Assembly: GCA_964426945.1 (NCBI GenBank)
Contig: CAYRSS010000042.1
Location: forward strand, 1 to 36,374
Source: CAYRSS01 sp964426945
GTDB taxonomy: Bacteria; Planctomycetota; Phycisphaerae; UBA1845
Direction of reading: 5' to 3'
Length of the DNA: 36,374 nucleotides
The translations under genes were made by a program, and so were the position numbers. How positions within the stretch are numbered: the stretch's first letter is position 1; every line of letters begins with the position of its first letter. Under the pieces are notes generated by a model. That model had not been told where the DNA came from, searched no databases, and worked only from the letters and a program-made list of their open reading frames with translations. Below, piece by piece: positions 7,374 through 15,366 of this stretch.

Positions 7374-7827
7374 CGGCCACGCGCCCGCAGGGCTCCGAGC
7401 GCCGTCACTCTCGCCCGACCCCCATGGCCACCCTCGGCCGGTTCCCCGAAGGCCGGAAGATGATGAACCCGATGCGGTGGCGGAGCATACCCTGGTCGGA
7501 GTGAACCACCGCACCGGGTTCGTTTCATCACCCTCGAAGAACGCAACCTGCGGCTGCCGCTCACGGCCGCCGCGCGGATTTTCCGGTTGCTCCGGCGCTG
7601 ACGCCCGGAAGGGGGCAGGACGGAACCGCAGAGGGCGCGGAGGGGCGGACGCGGAGAGCGGCGCCGCTGATTCGGTCGTTCCGGCGACGATGGGCGGTAA
7701 CAAGCCGATCCTGTCCCCGCCGCGACCGTCATGAGCGGCCGGTGGGGTGGTGGCCCAGTTCGACCGGAAGGAACCCCGGCTCACCCGACTGCTCACTGAC
7801 GCGCGCAGCTCGGCCACGCGCCCTTGC

Positions 7828-7870
7828 GTGAGACGTCTCACACCAAAGCGCAAAGGTCGCAAAGGGCAGA
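7828..7870. repeat. 14-bp palindrome followed by CAAAG-type short repeats
   Basis: GTGAGACGTCTCAC (7828-7841) is a perfect palindrome. Directly after it, CAAAG is repeated three times at about 9-bp spacing. It looks like a dispersed intergenic repeat, an inference that needs the rest of the genome. Confidence 0.45.
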
Positions 7871-7918
7871 AGAACCAGTCACGGCGTCTGACTTCTCGGC
7901 TGGGTCGAGTGGGCCGCG

Positions 7919-7975
7919 TTCGCTTGGCGCCGCCGCCTTCGTTTAGCGCGGCCGCTTTCGTTTAGCGCCGCCGCG
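7919..7975. repeat. Three tandem 19-bp repeats
   Basis: Three adjoining units at 7919-7937, 7938-7956 and 7957-7975 share the form TTCGTTTAGCGCCGCCGCG; the first has CTTGG for TTTAG, the second GCGGCC for GCCGCC. The period is exactly 19 bp and no reading frame uses it. On the other strand each unit reads CGGCGCTAAACGAA. Confidence 0.75.
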
Positions 7976-7984
7976 TGCGGCGGC
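7967..7984 (-). terminator. GC hairpin after the HAF protein gene
   Basis: GCCGCCGC (7967-7974) and GCGGCGGC (7977-7984) form a compact stem 24 bp beyond the stop of the minus-strand gene. The last 19-bp repeat supplies its left arm. No T run is present. Confidence 0.4.
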
Positions 7985-8007
7985 ATATCGACCGGGGCAT
8001 CCGGCCC

Positions 8008-9504
8008 CTACGGCCTGACCGCTCGCTGCAGGGCGGCGAGGTCGCACAGGTCGCTGCGGCCGTCGTAGTTGTGGTCGAACGCCGGGCAGGCGGTGGTGAC
8101 GCCGGGGCCGGTGAGGCAGGCGTCGATGTGCTCGTAGTCGGCCGCGTCAAAGACGCAGTCGCCGTCGAGGTCGAACATCAGGGGTGATTCGCAGCCGTTA
8201 TCCGGCAGGGCCGTGTTGCCCACGAAGCGCTGCAGGGCCGCGTAGTCGCGCAGGTCCACCCGGCCGTCGGGGGCGTAGTCGGGGTGGACGCCGCCGGTGA
8301 TGACCTTCGGGTCACCGGCGTAGTCGGCCTGCGGGCAGAGCCAGCACGCCACGGCCGGCCCCTGCATGGCCACCCAGAACCCATCCGAATCCCCCGGCCC
8401 GACGACGCCGTTGCGGTCGAAGTCGCCGGGGAGAGTCTCCAACGGCACGGGCGGGGGGATGATGGCGTACCAACCCTCCGTGGGCGATCCACCCCAGCCG
8501 CAAAGGCGGGTGCCGTTGTCGGAAACACCCTGGACGACGCCCGGGTTGTAGCCTCCGAGATCGAGGCCGTTCTCGACCTCCAGTATCTCGCGAAGGGCAC
8601 GCAATCCTCGGCACCCACTCCAGATGTACGAGCCGCGAACATCGTTGCCCACGATGATCGTGCCGTCGGCGCTGGCGTCGGTAACAGAGAAGACAGGAAA
8701 GCCCAAGCCTACCATGCCGGCTTCGGGCGTCCAGCGGAACGGCTCGTACATGCTCGTACCGATAACAAGCAGCGACCGGCTGATTCCGTGAACGATCCGG
8801 CCATCGGCGGAAACGGTCTCCGCGATCGCGTCCACTTCGAAGAACGGGTTCAGATCGCCGAGAGGTTCCATACCGCTTTCGGCTGTCCAGCGGTAGGCGC
8901 GGCGAGGGCCGCTGCCGAACGTGCCGACAATCACGGTTCCGTCGGCGTTCACATCGAGCGCCTGGCTTGGGTTTCCGAGGCCCAGGTTGTGGACGAGCCC
9001 CGCAGCATCCCAGTAAACGCCGTTGCCACCGAAACTGACCGACGCGCCGCCGACAACTACGTTACCATCGTCTGAAACTGCTTCGGCCCACGTCCCGTAC
9101 GGACCGCCCGGCAGATCCTGAAGCCCTTCCATGCCGACCCCATCGCGCCAACGAAATGCCTGCGTCGAGCTCGAACCCGACGCGGAAGAGTGACTTTTTC
9201 CGACGATTGTCCTGCCATCGAACGAAACGCCATAAGGAAGGCCAGCGACTAATGAACCGGGCAGGTCGCCGATGGACTCGAAGCCAGTGCCCAATGACCA
9301 TCGATAGGCGAATGCAGCCGTCCCCGCTTCGCCGTAGCCAATGAGCCAACCTCCATCGCCGGACAGGCCGTAGGCCGTGCTGTGAAGCACGTTTGGAGGC
9401 GGGTAATCCCCTAGGCGAGTCAGCGCAGCATTGTGCGTGCCCGCTTGGAGGCCGACACCGGCCAGCAGGACTACAAGTGCGGGGGCGAACCTCGACCTGC
9501 GCAC
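8008..9504 (-). CDS. Exported HAF-repeat protein with dockerin-like C-terminus
   Basis: The 498-residue product begins with a signal peptide (RRSRFAPALVVLLAGVGLQAG). About 350 residues of HAF-type repeats follow, recognisable by recurring units such as AYGLSGDGGWLIGYG..AFRW, AVSDDGNVVVGG and DVNADGTVIVGT, each pairing a 'has-been-viewed-in-context' strand with a G.L.DL strand; such proteins likely fold as a beta-propeller and act outside the cell. The C-terminal 120 residues hold dockerin-like Ca2+ loops: GDFDRNGVVGPGDSD, DYAPDGRVDLRDYAALQ, DLDGDCVFDAADYEH and DHNYDGRSDLCDLAALQ. The start is GTG 9504, with GGAG eight bases upstream; the frame opens at 9594, but those 30 codons span the promoter. 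The ligand or substrate is unknown. Confidence 0.85.
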   Translation of the reverse strand: MRRSRFAPALVVLLAGVGLQAGTHNAALTRLGDYPPPNVLHSTAYGLSGDGGWLIGYGEAGTAAFAYRWSLGTGFESIGDLPGSLVAGLPYGVSFDGRTIVGKSHSSASGSSSTQAFRWRDGVGMEGLQDLPGGPYGTWAEAVSDDGNVVVGGASVSFGGNGVYWDAAGLVHNLGLGNPSQALDVNADGTVIVGTFGSGPRRAYRWTAESGMEPLGDLNPFFEVDAIAETVSADGRIVHGISRSLLVIGTSMYEPFRWTPEAGMVGLGFPVFSVTDASADGTIIVGNDVRGSYIWSGCRGLRALREILEVENGLDLGGYNPGVVQGVSDNGTRLCGWGGSPTEGWYAIIPPPVPLETLPGDFDRNGVVGPGDSDGFWVAMQGPAVACWLCPQADYAGDPKVITGGVHPDYAPDGRVDLRDYAALQRFVGNTALPDNGCESPLMFDLDGDCVFDAADYEHIDACLTGPGVTTACPAFDHNYDGRSDLCDLAALQRAVRP

Positions 9505-9547
9505 GGTGGTAGCTCCAAGAACTGATGAGAACCGATACCTAAAAGGC

Positions 9548-9576
9548 TTGACAATGATAGTAGCCAGAATCAAGCT
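9548..9576 (+). promoter_or_regulatory. Possible promoter of the vWA/beta-helix gene
   Basis: A perfect -35 TTGACA (9548-9553) points towards the plus-strand gene, but the -10 at 17-bp spacing (CAAGCT) is poor. It may need an activator or a different sigma factor. Confidence 0.3.
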
Positions 9577-9585
9577 GACGGTCAA
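9557..9585 (-). promoter_or_regulatory. Promoter of the HAF-repeat protein gene
   Basis: On the minus strand TTGACC (9585-9580) is separated by exactly 17 bp from TACTAT (9562-9557). The expected start of transcription is near 9550, giving a leader of about 46 nt before GTG 9504. Confidence 0.65.
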
Positions 9586-9639
9586 GCCTTGCACCGGCGT
9601 GTGGACAGCGCTTACACAACCCGAACAGGAGGTTCCCAG

Positions 9640-12600
9640 ATGAGCCGGATTATCGCCATCGTATTCTGCGTGGCCGTCGCGTTCAGGCTTATCCTGCCGA
9701 TCTCAGCGGCTTCGGGCGACGTGATCTACGTTCGTTGGGATCCGACCGGAACCGGAAACAACGGAACCTCGTGAGTCGACGCGTTCTACGATCTCAACGA
9801 CGCGCTCGCTTCAGCGGAAGCTGAGGACGAGATCTGGGTGGCCGCGGGCACGTACTGGCCGACCGGTACGACTTCAACCGGGGACCGCGCCGCGACCTTC
9901 GAGGTTCCCTCGGGAGTGAAGGTCTACGGCGCTTTCCTGGGCATCGAGACCTCGTTTGATCGTCGTCCGAAGGCTCGGGAGATTCTCGACGGCATCAACG
10001 AGACCATTCTCGACGGCGAGATCAACATCCCGCCGGACTATCCCTGCGATCCCGAGATCGAGAGCTGCCCGGATCCGCTCGCGGACAATTCGCGCCATGT
10101 CGTGATCGCTGACAGCGTGAGCTGCGACACCGTCCTCGATGGCTTCACGATCCAGAACGGCAACGCCGACGGATCCTCCGATGACGGATATGCGGGCGGC
10201 CTCTTCGTCAAGTACAGCGAGCTTCAGGTCCGGAATTGCACGTTCCGGACGAACCAGGCCGTCACCGGCGGAGGTGGCGCTTTCGTGGTCGATCAGGACG
10301 CGATCATCCGGCTTGACGTCGTGTTCATCATGGACACCTCGGACTCGATGAGCGATGAGGCAGCGGCGCTGTGTGACGCCATCAACACGATCATCATTTC
10401 TCTGGCCAACGACGGACTTCTCGTGCGCCACCGAGTTCTCGGGATCACCGAAGTTCCCGGCGACCCGGATTTCGACTGCCTGTCGGGCACCGTTCTGAAC
10501 CTGCTCGGCACCGAAGTGCCCACCCCGGCCTCGTCGTGCGGCGACCAGCTTGATGAAGACAACAATGCGCTGCTCAACGCCGAAAACTGGGGGCCGGCCA
10601 CAGCGATCGTGGCTGATCGATATGACTGGCTGGAGAACGCGACTCGGCTGATTGTTCCGATGAGCGACGAAGGGCCATGCCTGGGCTCAGACGACTCAGG
10701 CGGGTGCGACCCTGAGTCCGGCTCCGACCTTGATGCTATAGAGCACGCAATCGAGGTTGCCGACTCGAACGAAGTTATCGTCTCACCGATCGTCGCGTTC
10801 GCGGAGGACTTCTGCGATGCAAGCTGTGAGTCTACCTGCCCCCCGGAATGGTCGTGTCCGACGGAATGCGGACCCGGCTGCCCCGGAATGCATGATCCAT
10901 GCGTGGTCTCGCTGGCGACTGAACTCGCTGGCGGAACGGGGGGCGAGTTGTTCCTTTCAACCACGCCTGCAGCCGACATCGCGAATGGGATCGCAGACAT
11001 CATCTTCTCAGCGGCGGGCGGTGGGAGCAGGGGAGTGCTGTTCGAGGACTGCGTATTCGACCGGAACCGGTTTGTCTGTGAGCGAGACGAGTTCGAGGAG
11101 TGCGAGCCGAAGAACAGTGTCGGCGCCGGGCTTTCGAACTTCGGCTTCGTTACGATTCGCCGCGCCCGATTCACCAGCAACGGCTGGCTCTCGCCGGGCG
11201 CGGAGGGATCTCCGCCCAGCTCGATGGGCGGCGCAATCGGAAACGAGGGTCTGCTCATCGTCTCCGATTCGGTCTTCGATTACAACCGGAGCGATCGTTG
11301 CGGCGGGGCAATAGCGAATGCCCGAGATCAGCTTCTCGTGATCCGCAACTGCACGCTCGGCTACAATCTGACCACCGATTGGGAAGACGGGGCGGGAATC
11401 TGCAACGACGAGTCGGCATTGCTGCAAATCCGCAATGCGATTCTCTGGGGAAATGCCGGCGTGGAGGGCACGCCGCCGCTGGGCGCCCCGACGCTGGCAG
11501 ACCAGATCGGAGGGTCAGGTGCGGGCGAGGCAAACTTGGCGCATGTCATCATCCGCGGGGCAACGACAAGCGGGACGATCTCGGGCGACGATCCCGAGTT
11601 CATCGATGGCGGGGAGTACATCGGCGGCGACTACCACCTGGAAACCACCAGCCCGGCGGTTGACGCCGGGGATAATGCCTTTGCTTCAAGCTTCGACCTT
11701 GAGCGGAAGGGGCGGATCGCGGCCGAAACCGTTGACCTCGGGGCCCTGGAGGTCGCGGACACGGGCGAGCCGGGAGCCTGCTGCCTTCCGACTGATTGCG
11801 AAGCTCGCGACACCGCCGACGAGTGCGAGTACGCTGGAGGCTGCAACGTGGGGAACCTCCTTCCCGGGACGTTCACGGGCTGTTACGGCGACGTGGACGG
11901 CAATGGCGCCGTCAATACAGCTGACCGAGGCTTTATTTCCGCTGCGATCGGCAGCCTGAACGTTGAGGACGTCTGCCTGTACGATCTTGATGGAAACGGT
12001 ACGATCAACGCGGCCGACCGCGGCTTTGTCTCGTCGAACATCGGTCACTGCAATTCGCTTCCCGACTATCAGGATGGGAGCAATTGCAACAGTAGCGTCT
12101 GCCCCGACGATCGATGGGGAACCTACCTCGGCGACGGCACATCCTGCGCGACGACGACCTGCGCCCTCGTGTCCGATCACTGCGCCTCCAGCGAATCCTC
12201 GATGCTCATGGGCGAAGGCTCGTCGTCCTTCATGATGGAACTGGGCGGATCGTCGGAATCGGCGTCGTTCTCGATCAGCGTGGCGCCCAGTGAGGCCGAG
12301 GGCTACGAGGACCACTACGACGTCTCCTGCACGACGTCGCTTGACGGCATCGACGGTTACGCCGTCTACACGGTGGCGACCGGGAGCGGAGGAGTGCTGG
12401 CGGACGCCGCGGCGCCGGGCTCCGGGCCGTTCTCCGGCAGCGGCGTGATGCAATGGATGGATGTCGTCCAGACGCTCGGGCTGACTGTCAAAGCGCCCGG
12501 CTACGCGGACGGATACCACCGCCGCCACATGGTGACGGCCTCGGCCGCCGAAGCCGACTGCGGCCTGCTCTGCCGCATCAAGCCGGCCGCCTCGGGAACG

Positions 12601-12687
12601 CTGCGGCTGCAGGTGTATGTCTGGAAAGAAGGCTTCGGCGGCTCGGTGACGACGCTGTCGGCTGACACCGTGGTGACCGTGCCGTAG
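9640..12687 (+). pseudogene. Exported beta-helix protein with inserted vWA domain and dockerin cassette, interrupted by an in-frame TGA
   Basis: ATG 9640 has a perfect AGGAGG seven bases upstream and starts a clear signal peptide, but codon 45 (9772-9774) is TGA. The frame then stays open for 970 codons to 12687. The interrupted place, GTGNNGTS-stop-VDAFYDLNDAL, matches NGDSWTNAFSDLRTGL of the other large beta-helix gene here, so the TGA replaces a Trp codon (TGG). Order of domains: right-handed beta-helix repeats (about 50-220), a vWA domain (about 222-460) with MIDAS D232-T-S234-D-S236 and a later SDEGP strand, more beta-helix (465-700), a GACC cysteine module (about 712), a dockerin pair with NTADRGF/NAADRGF (750-800), and about 190 further residues unlike anything I know. 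It may be a recent pseudogene, a sequence error or a read-through gene; I label it pseudogene because the frame is broken as given. Confidence 0.8.
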
Positions 12688-12704
12688 GCCGGAAGCTCGC
12701 CCCA

Positions 12705-12735
12705 GCCGCCACGGGACGAAGGAGCCCGTGGCGGC
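12705..12735. terminator. Perfect 11-bp hairpin between convergent genes
   Basis: GCCGCCACGGG (12705-12715) pairs perfectly with CCCGTGGCGGC (12725-12735) around a 9-nt loop. It starts 18 bp after the stop of the plus-strand gene and lies about 107 bp beyond the stop of the minus-strand cytochrome gene, so it can end both transcripts. There is no T run. Confidence 0.65.
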
Positions 12736-12841
12736 GGGCTCGCGATGATCGGCTGCCGGATCCGTGGGGCGCGTGATGGTGAGGGCAAGGCGTCTGCCTG
12801 CTCCGTGCGGGCCGTGGGTTTCGCATTCCCGCGAAGCGGCG

Positions 12842-14758
12842 TTACGACCCCGTGAAAACCGCCTGGAAGGCGGCACCATCAGCCATGTCGACGTCGCTGT
12901 CGCTGTCCGCATCGAAGTAGGTCAGGCAACTGCCGGACGCCGGCACCACCCCCGGGCCGGACATGTCGAGACACGTCTGGAACACGAGGTAGTCGGCCAG
13001 GTCCACATCGCCGTCGTCATCGGTGTCGCCGGGCAGGTCGAACTCGATCACGCCCTGGTCCATAACGATGGGCGGGCTCATGCCGAACAGCAGCCACAGG
13101 TCATAGGCCTCCAGGCCGGTCAGGTCGGTGTAGTTTTCGTCGCGAAGGAACTCGATGTACTCCTTCGTGGTCGTCTGGTGGAACAGGGTGACCTCGGCCT
13201 TCGTCGCTCCGGGTGGGATGGCGAAGTGGGTGTCATCCCAATACTGCCCGTCGGCGTAGGCATAGCCCACCGGCGCCGCCTGCACCGAGGCGAAGTTCGC
13301 GTTGGTGAACCCGCGCGGCGGGATGCGGTTGTCGTAGTAGATCTTGTTATTCAGCGCGAAGTGGAACGACGGCCCGACGGGCAGCCCCGTCGCCGTTGCG
13401 ACGTCGGTGTCGAGCCCGAGCTCCATCTCGTACACCTTGGTGTCGTGATGGGTCAACTCGGCGGTCAGCTCGTCGTACGCGCCGTGCTCAAGGACGAGCA
13501 TGTCGGCGTCGTCGAGGAACCGCACGTTCAGCCACATCCGCCGGCCTTCCGGATAGCCCGTCGGCAGCTTGTGGCCGGTCTGGTTGATGATGCGGACGCT
13601 CAGATCGTCGCCGGCCCAGGCCAGCTCCATGTCAGAGGCAAGCTGCAGCATCGTCTCGGCCCGCGCGACCGAATCGGCCACCGAATCAGCCGACAGGCCC
13701 GTCTGTGAGTCGAAGTACTGGTAACGGATCGCCTTGAGCACCCAGGTGTTGGCGCCGTTGAAATTGTGCTGCGGCAGGTCGCCCCGGAGCGGCGGCTCAA
13801 TCGCACAGCCGTGGCCGATGGTGGTGGCCATGTGGCAGTCCTGGCAGGTGCTGACCTGCGGGTGCAGACCGCCGAACCGGCCGCCCATGTCGATCGGCCC
13901 CTGCGCGAAAGCGCTCATGAGCCACTCGCTGTAGGTCCGCTCCACCGGGAACTGGTCGTATTTGTTGCCCGTCGGGTGCGGCTCGTTGAGCGTTTGCGGA
14001 TCGAAGGCATACCGCCCGTCCGGCTGGCGGATGAACACGGGGTTGCTCACGTCGTGGCAGGTGCCGCACAGGCTCGACTTCTTATGGAAGGGCGACATGT
14101 AGGTCGCATCGGGGTGGAAGAGGAATCCGCCCAGCGGAATCCAGTCGGTCTCGACGTCGTACGGGCCGCGCCGCCGATCCAGCGGATCGATGACGTACTC
14201 GCCGCCGCCGGGATGGAGCGGGACGGAAGTCAGACCCGCCAGAATCGATTGGTCGGGCGGCGGGTTGACGCCGGGCGTGTAGCTGAGGTCCACCATCCGG
14301 TGGCACACCGCGCAGGTGACGCCCTGACGCTCGCTGTTCGTCAGGGCGGAACCGTCCGGCGGGAGGCTGTTGCCGTTGAGCCAACCGACCGGCGAGTGGC
14401 AGCGGAGGCAGAAAGACCCCGCGTCGCCGGCGTCCTGATTGGCGATCGCCAACGCGGCCAGGAATATCGGGTCGCGCGTGGCCTGCCCCATCATGCTCGC
14501 CGCCCAGCGGTCGTACTGGGCCTGCTCTTCCGTGTAGTCGCCTTCGCTGCTGGGAAACCCGTGGCAGAGCTGGCAGTTGGAAGGACTCATCATCGCATGA
14601 GAGAGCGTGCCCGGTTGCGTGCCGGGACCGTCGAAGTCGAGCGAGGTAGTCGGGGCTTGCGCGTAGGCAGCGGCCGACAGGCCGGCGGACAGCGCTGCGG
14701 CACCGAACAGCATCCGCCGAAATGCGCCGGCGGATGCGCCAATCAAAGAAAATGACAT
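12842..14758 (-). CDS. Exported pentaheme cytochrome c with dockerin-like C-terminus
   Basis: The 638-residue product has a signal peptide ending in AAAYAQA (about 34) and five CxxCH heme c sites: CQLCH (62), CLRCH (117), CAVCH (149), CGTCH (231) and CQDCH (305). After the heme domain comes a beta-rich part with INQTGHKLPTGYPEGRRMW, a stretch common in multiheme cytochromes of the c554/doubled-CxxCH type. The last 60 residues hold two Ca2+ loops, GDTDDDGDVDLADYLVFQ and DADSDSDVDMADGAAFQ, of dockerin kind. It should act outside the cytoplasmic membrane in electron transfer; substrate unknown. ATG 14758 is preceded by a GAGGGGGAG stretch; the frame opens at 14863, but the extra residues look untranslated. 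It is a single-gene unit divergent from the large lipoprotein. Confidence 0.9.
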   Translation of the reverse strand: MSFSLIGASAGAFRRMLFGAAALSAGLSAAAYAQAPTTSLDFDGPGTQPGTLSHAMMSPSNCQLCHGFPSSEGDYTEEQAQYDRWAASMMGQATRDPIFLAALAIANQDAGDAGSFCLRCHSPVGWLNGNSLPPDGSALTNSERQGVTCAVCHRMVDLSYTPGVNPPPDQSILAGLTSVPLHPGGGEYVIDPLDRRRGPYDVETDWIPLGGFLFHPDATYMSPFHKKSSLCGTCHDVSNPVFIRQPDGRYAFDPQTLNEPHPTGNKYDQFPVERTYSEWLMSAFAQGPIDMGGRFGGLHPQVSTCQDCHMATTIGHGCAIEPPLRGDLPQHNFNGANTWVLKAIRYQYFDSQTGLSADSVADSVARAETMLQLASDMELAWAGDDLSVRIINQTGHKLPTGYPEGRRMWLNVRFLDDADMLVLEHGAYDELTAELTHHDTKVYEMELGLDTDVATATGLPVGPSFHFALNNKIYYDNRIPPRGFTNANFASVQAAPVGYAYADGQYWDDTHFAIPPGATKAEVTLFHQTTTKEYIEFLRDENYTDLTGLEAYDLWLLFGMSPPIVMDQGVIEFDLPGDTDDDGDVDLADYLVFQTCLDMSGPGVVPASGSCLTYFDADSDSDVDMADGAAFQAVFTGS

Positions 14759-14915
14759 CAGCTCCCCCTCGGAGTGTCGCTGTACCGTGGCGCAATGCCC
14801 GGAGACCGCGGCACCCGTGTGTGTGCAGCCTCGGCAATTGGCCGAACGGTGATCCACAACCACGAAGCTCGCCCGTCACCCCGGAAGGTGTGGCGGCTTC
14901 GCTTCCCCCTGTGGC

Positions 14916-14931
14916 CGATCCGTGCGGATCG
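14916..14931. promoter_or_regulatory. 16-bp palindrome near the cytochrome transcription start
   Basis: CGATCCGTGCGGATCG has 7-bp perfect arms around TG. It lies just downstream of the predicted -10 box (14941-14946), so a bound repressor would block the start; it could equally form a hairpin at the 5' end of the mRNA. The regulator is unknown. Confidence 0.45.
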
Positions 14932-14940
14932 TGCCCCGTG

Positions 14941-14970
14941 ATTGTATAGGGCAGCGGCTCGCGTGATCAA
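14941..14970 (-). promoter_or_regulatory. Candidate promoter of the pentaheme cytochrome gene
   Basis: On the minus strand TTGATC (14970-14965) is followed after 18 bp by TACAAT (14946-14941), five of six to consensus. The leader to ATG 14758 would be about 175 nt. Confidence 0.5.
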
Positions 14971-15366
14971 GTCGGAGTTTGCAGGCCGCGGGGCGCGCTG
15001 GGGCAGGCGTCCGATATTCGCCTGCTCAGGCGGCGCCGCGAGCGCGATCGCCGGGCGCGCAAACGGCCGTGTTGCATTCGCACAACGCGGCGACGCGGAC
15101 GGGCGCGCGTCGCGAGTCCGCACCGGCATGTGGCGAACGGCGCGTGCGCCGGCTCTCTAGCTTGAAAACACGGGTGATTCTCGGTACCTTCGCTCTTGAG
15201 GAGAGAGAGGGCCCGTCGACAGGGCTGGAGGGTTGTCCGCGCGCGGCTCGCGCGCGGCGTTCGGCTCGTCCAAACCCGCACCTCTGCTCCACCTCACCAG
15301 GAACTCCAGCCGCACCTGTCACCGTGGGCGAACTGCGTCGCCCGGGCCACCCTGAGGAGCTGCGCC
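14971..15366. other. Divergent intergenic region and leader of the large lipoprotein
   Basis: No protein gene is convincing here; the open frames are Arg/Ala-rich shadows. The right half, downstream of a candidate promoter at 15162-15190, would be a leader of about 170 nt with a perfect 8-bp hairpin CCGCGCGC-GGCTC-GCGCGCGG (15237-15257) and a 6-bp hairpin GGGCGA/TCGCCC (15326-15343) just before the ribosome site. Confidence 0.55.
15162..15190 (+). promoter_or_regulatory. Candidate promoter of the large lipoprotein gene
   Basis: TTGAAA (15162-15167), 17 bp, then TACCTT (15185-15190). The -35 is good and the -10 weak. The spacing and the lack of a gene before it support the call. Confidence 0.4.

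Larger units (their letters stand above)
7374..8007. other. Convergent intergenic region with degenerate repeats
   Basis: This gap of about 630 bp lies between two genes that end towards each other. The open frames crossing it are Arg/Pro-rich GC shadows. It contains a purine-rich CGCAGAGGGCGCGGAGG stretch (near 7625), a 14-bp perfect palindrome (7828-7841), short CAAAG-type repeats (7845-7870), three 19-bp tandem repeats (7919-7975) and a GC hairpin (7967-7984). I see no gene. Confidence 0.6.
9543..9590. promoter_or_regulatory. 10-bp inverted repeat carrying face-to-face -35 elements
   Basis: AAGGCTTGAC (9543-9552) and GTCAAGCCTT (9581-9590) are perfect inverted copies 28 bp apart. Each arm contains a TTGAC -35 core pointing inward. 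The left arm faces the plus-strand gene and the right arm the minus-strand gene, so the two promoters overlap. It looks like an operator with mutual exclusion; that role is inferred. Confidence 0.6.

Noticed and set aside
7246..7734. 162-codon plus-strand frame crossing the lipoprotein end
   Set aside because: It overlaps a clear gene, is Pro/Arg/Ser-rich and has no ribosome site.
9772..9774. TGA read as selenocysteine or as Trp by a changed code
   Set aside because: The paralogue has Trp here, not Cys; no SECIS-like hairpin is evident after it, and several intact genes in the window end in TGA.
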